Source of the DNA: CBDVBZ01 sp965372355
Lineage (GTDB): Bacteria > Krumholzibacteriota > Krumholzibacteriia > WVZY01
Direction: 5' to 3'
DNA length: 12,769 bases
Assembly (NCBI GenBank): GCA_965372355.1
Contig: CBDVBZ010000107.1
Location: 1-12,769 of the forward strand
How positions within the stretch are numbered: position 1 is the stretch's first letter; the number at the start of each line of letters is the position of its first letter. The notes under the pieces were generated by a model. The model was given only the letters and a program-made list of their open reading frames with translations. It made no database searches and was not told where the DNA came from. A program made the translations under genes and the position numbers. Shown here piece after piece: positions 12,730 to 12,769 of the stretch.

Positions 12730-12769
12730 CTCTCAGTGTATGCGTATGAGAATCTGAACCTCTGTACAG

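Overview
The window comes from a Gram-negative-type bacterium that respires nitrous oxide with a clade II (Sec-exported) NosZ. The gene order cytochrome c, nosZ, NosB-like, nosL, nosD, nosF, nosY, without nosR, and with an Rrf2 regulator in front, resembles nos clusters of the Bacteroidota/FCB superphylum and neighbouring phyla. The lipoproteins and moderately GC-rich sequence fit that group, but the phylum is an inference. No mobile element, CRISPR array, tRNA or rRNA gene was seen.

Left part (1-6797, all minus strand): an Rrf2 iron-sulfur-type repressor with a clear sigma70-like promoter is followed by a compact operon. It encodes a lipoprotein cytochrome c (probable electron donor), nosZ, a fused NosB-like/NosL membrane protein, nosD, nosF and nosY (NosY runs off the left edge). 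NosL, NosD and the NosF/NosY ABC transporter serve copper-centre maturation of NosZ. The nosL/nosD, nosD/nosF and nosF/nosY junctions are all 4-base ATGA overlaps. Two 8-base words occur together both in front of the cytochrome gene and in front of the Rrf2 gene, and are candidates for regulator binding.

Middle part (6903-9262, minus strand): a trpF homologue is followed by an aroA (EPSP synthase) homologue. Both keep the family scaffold but carry substitutions at residues that are otherwise nearly invariant. The EPSP synthase homologue has lost most of its substrate-binding and catalytic side chains. Upstream of trpF lies what looks like a transcription attenuator: a TTGACT-17-TAGTAT promoter, a 35-codon reading frame with Phe-Trp-Cys-Tyr codons, a segment able to pair with the 5' arm of the terminator, and a terminator with a U7 run. 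This is the least ordinary part of the window.

Right part (9263-12769, plus strand): an intergenic stretch with several inverted repeats leads to a surface-type lipoprotein with an SdrD_B-like beta-sandwich. It is followed by a class I iron-sulfur fumarate hydratase with its own promoter (TTGACT-17-TATACT) and a perfect 13-bp GAAA-loop hairpin near the predicted transcript start.
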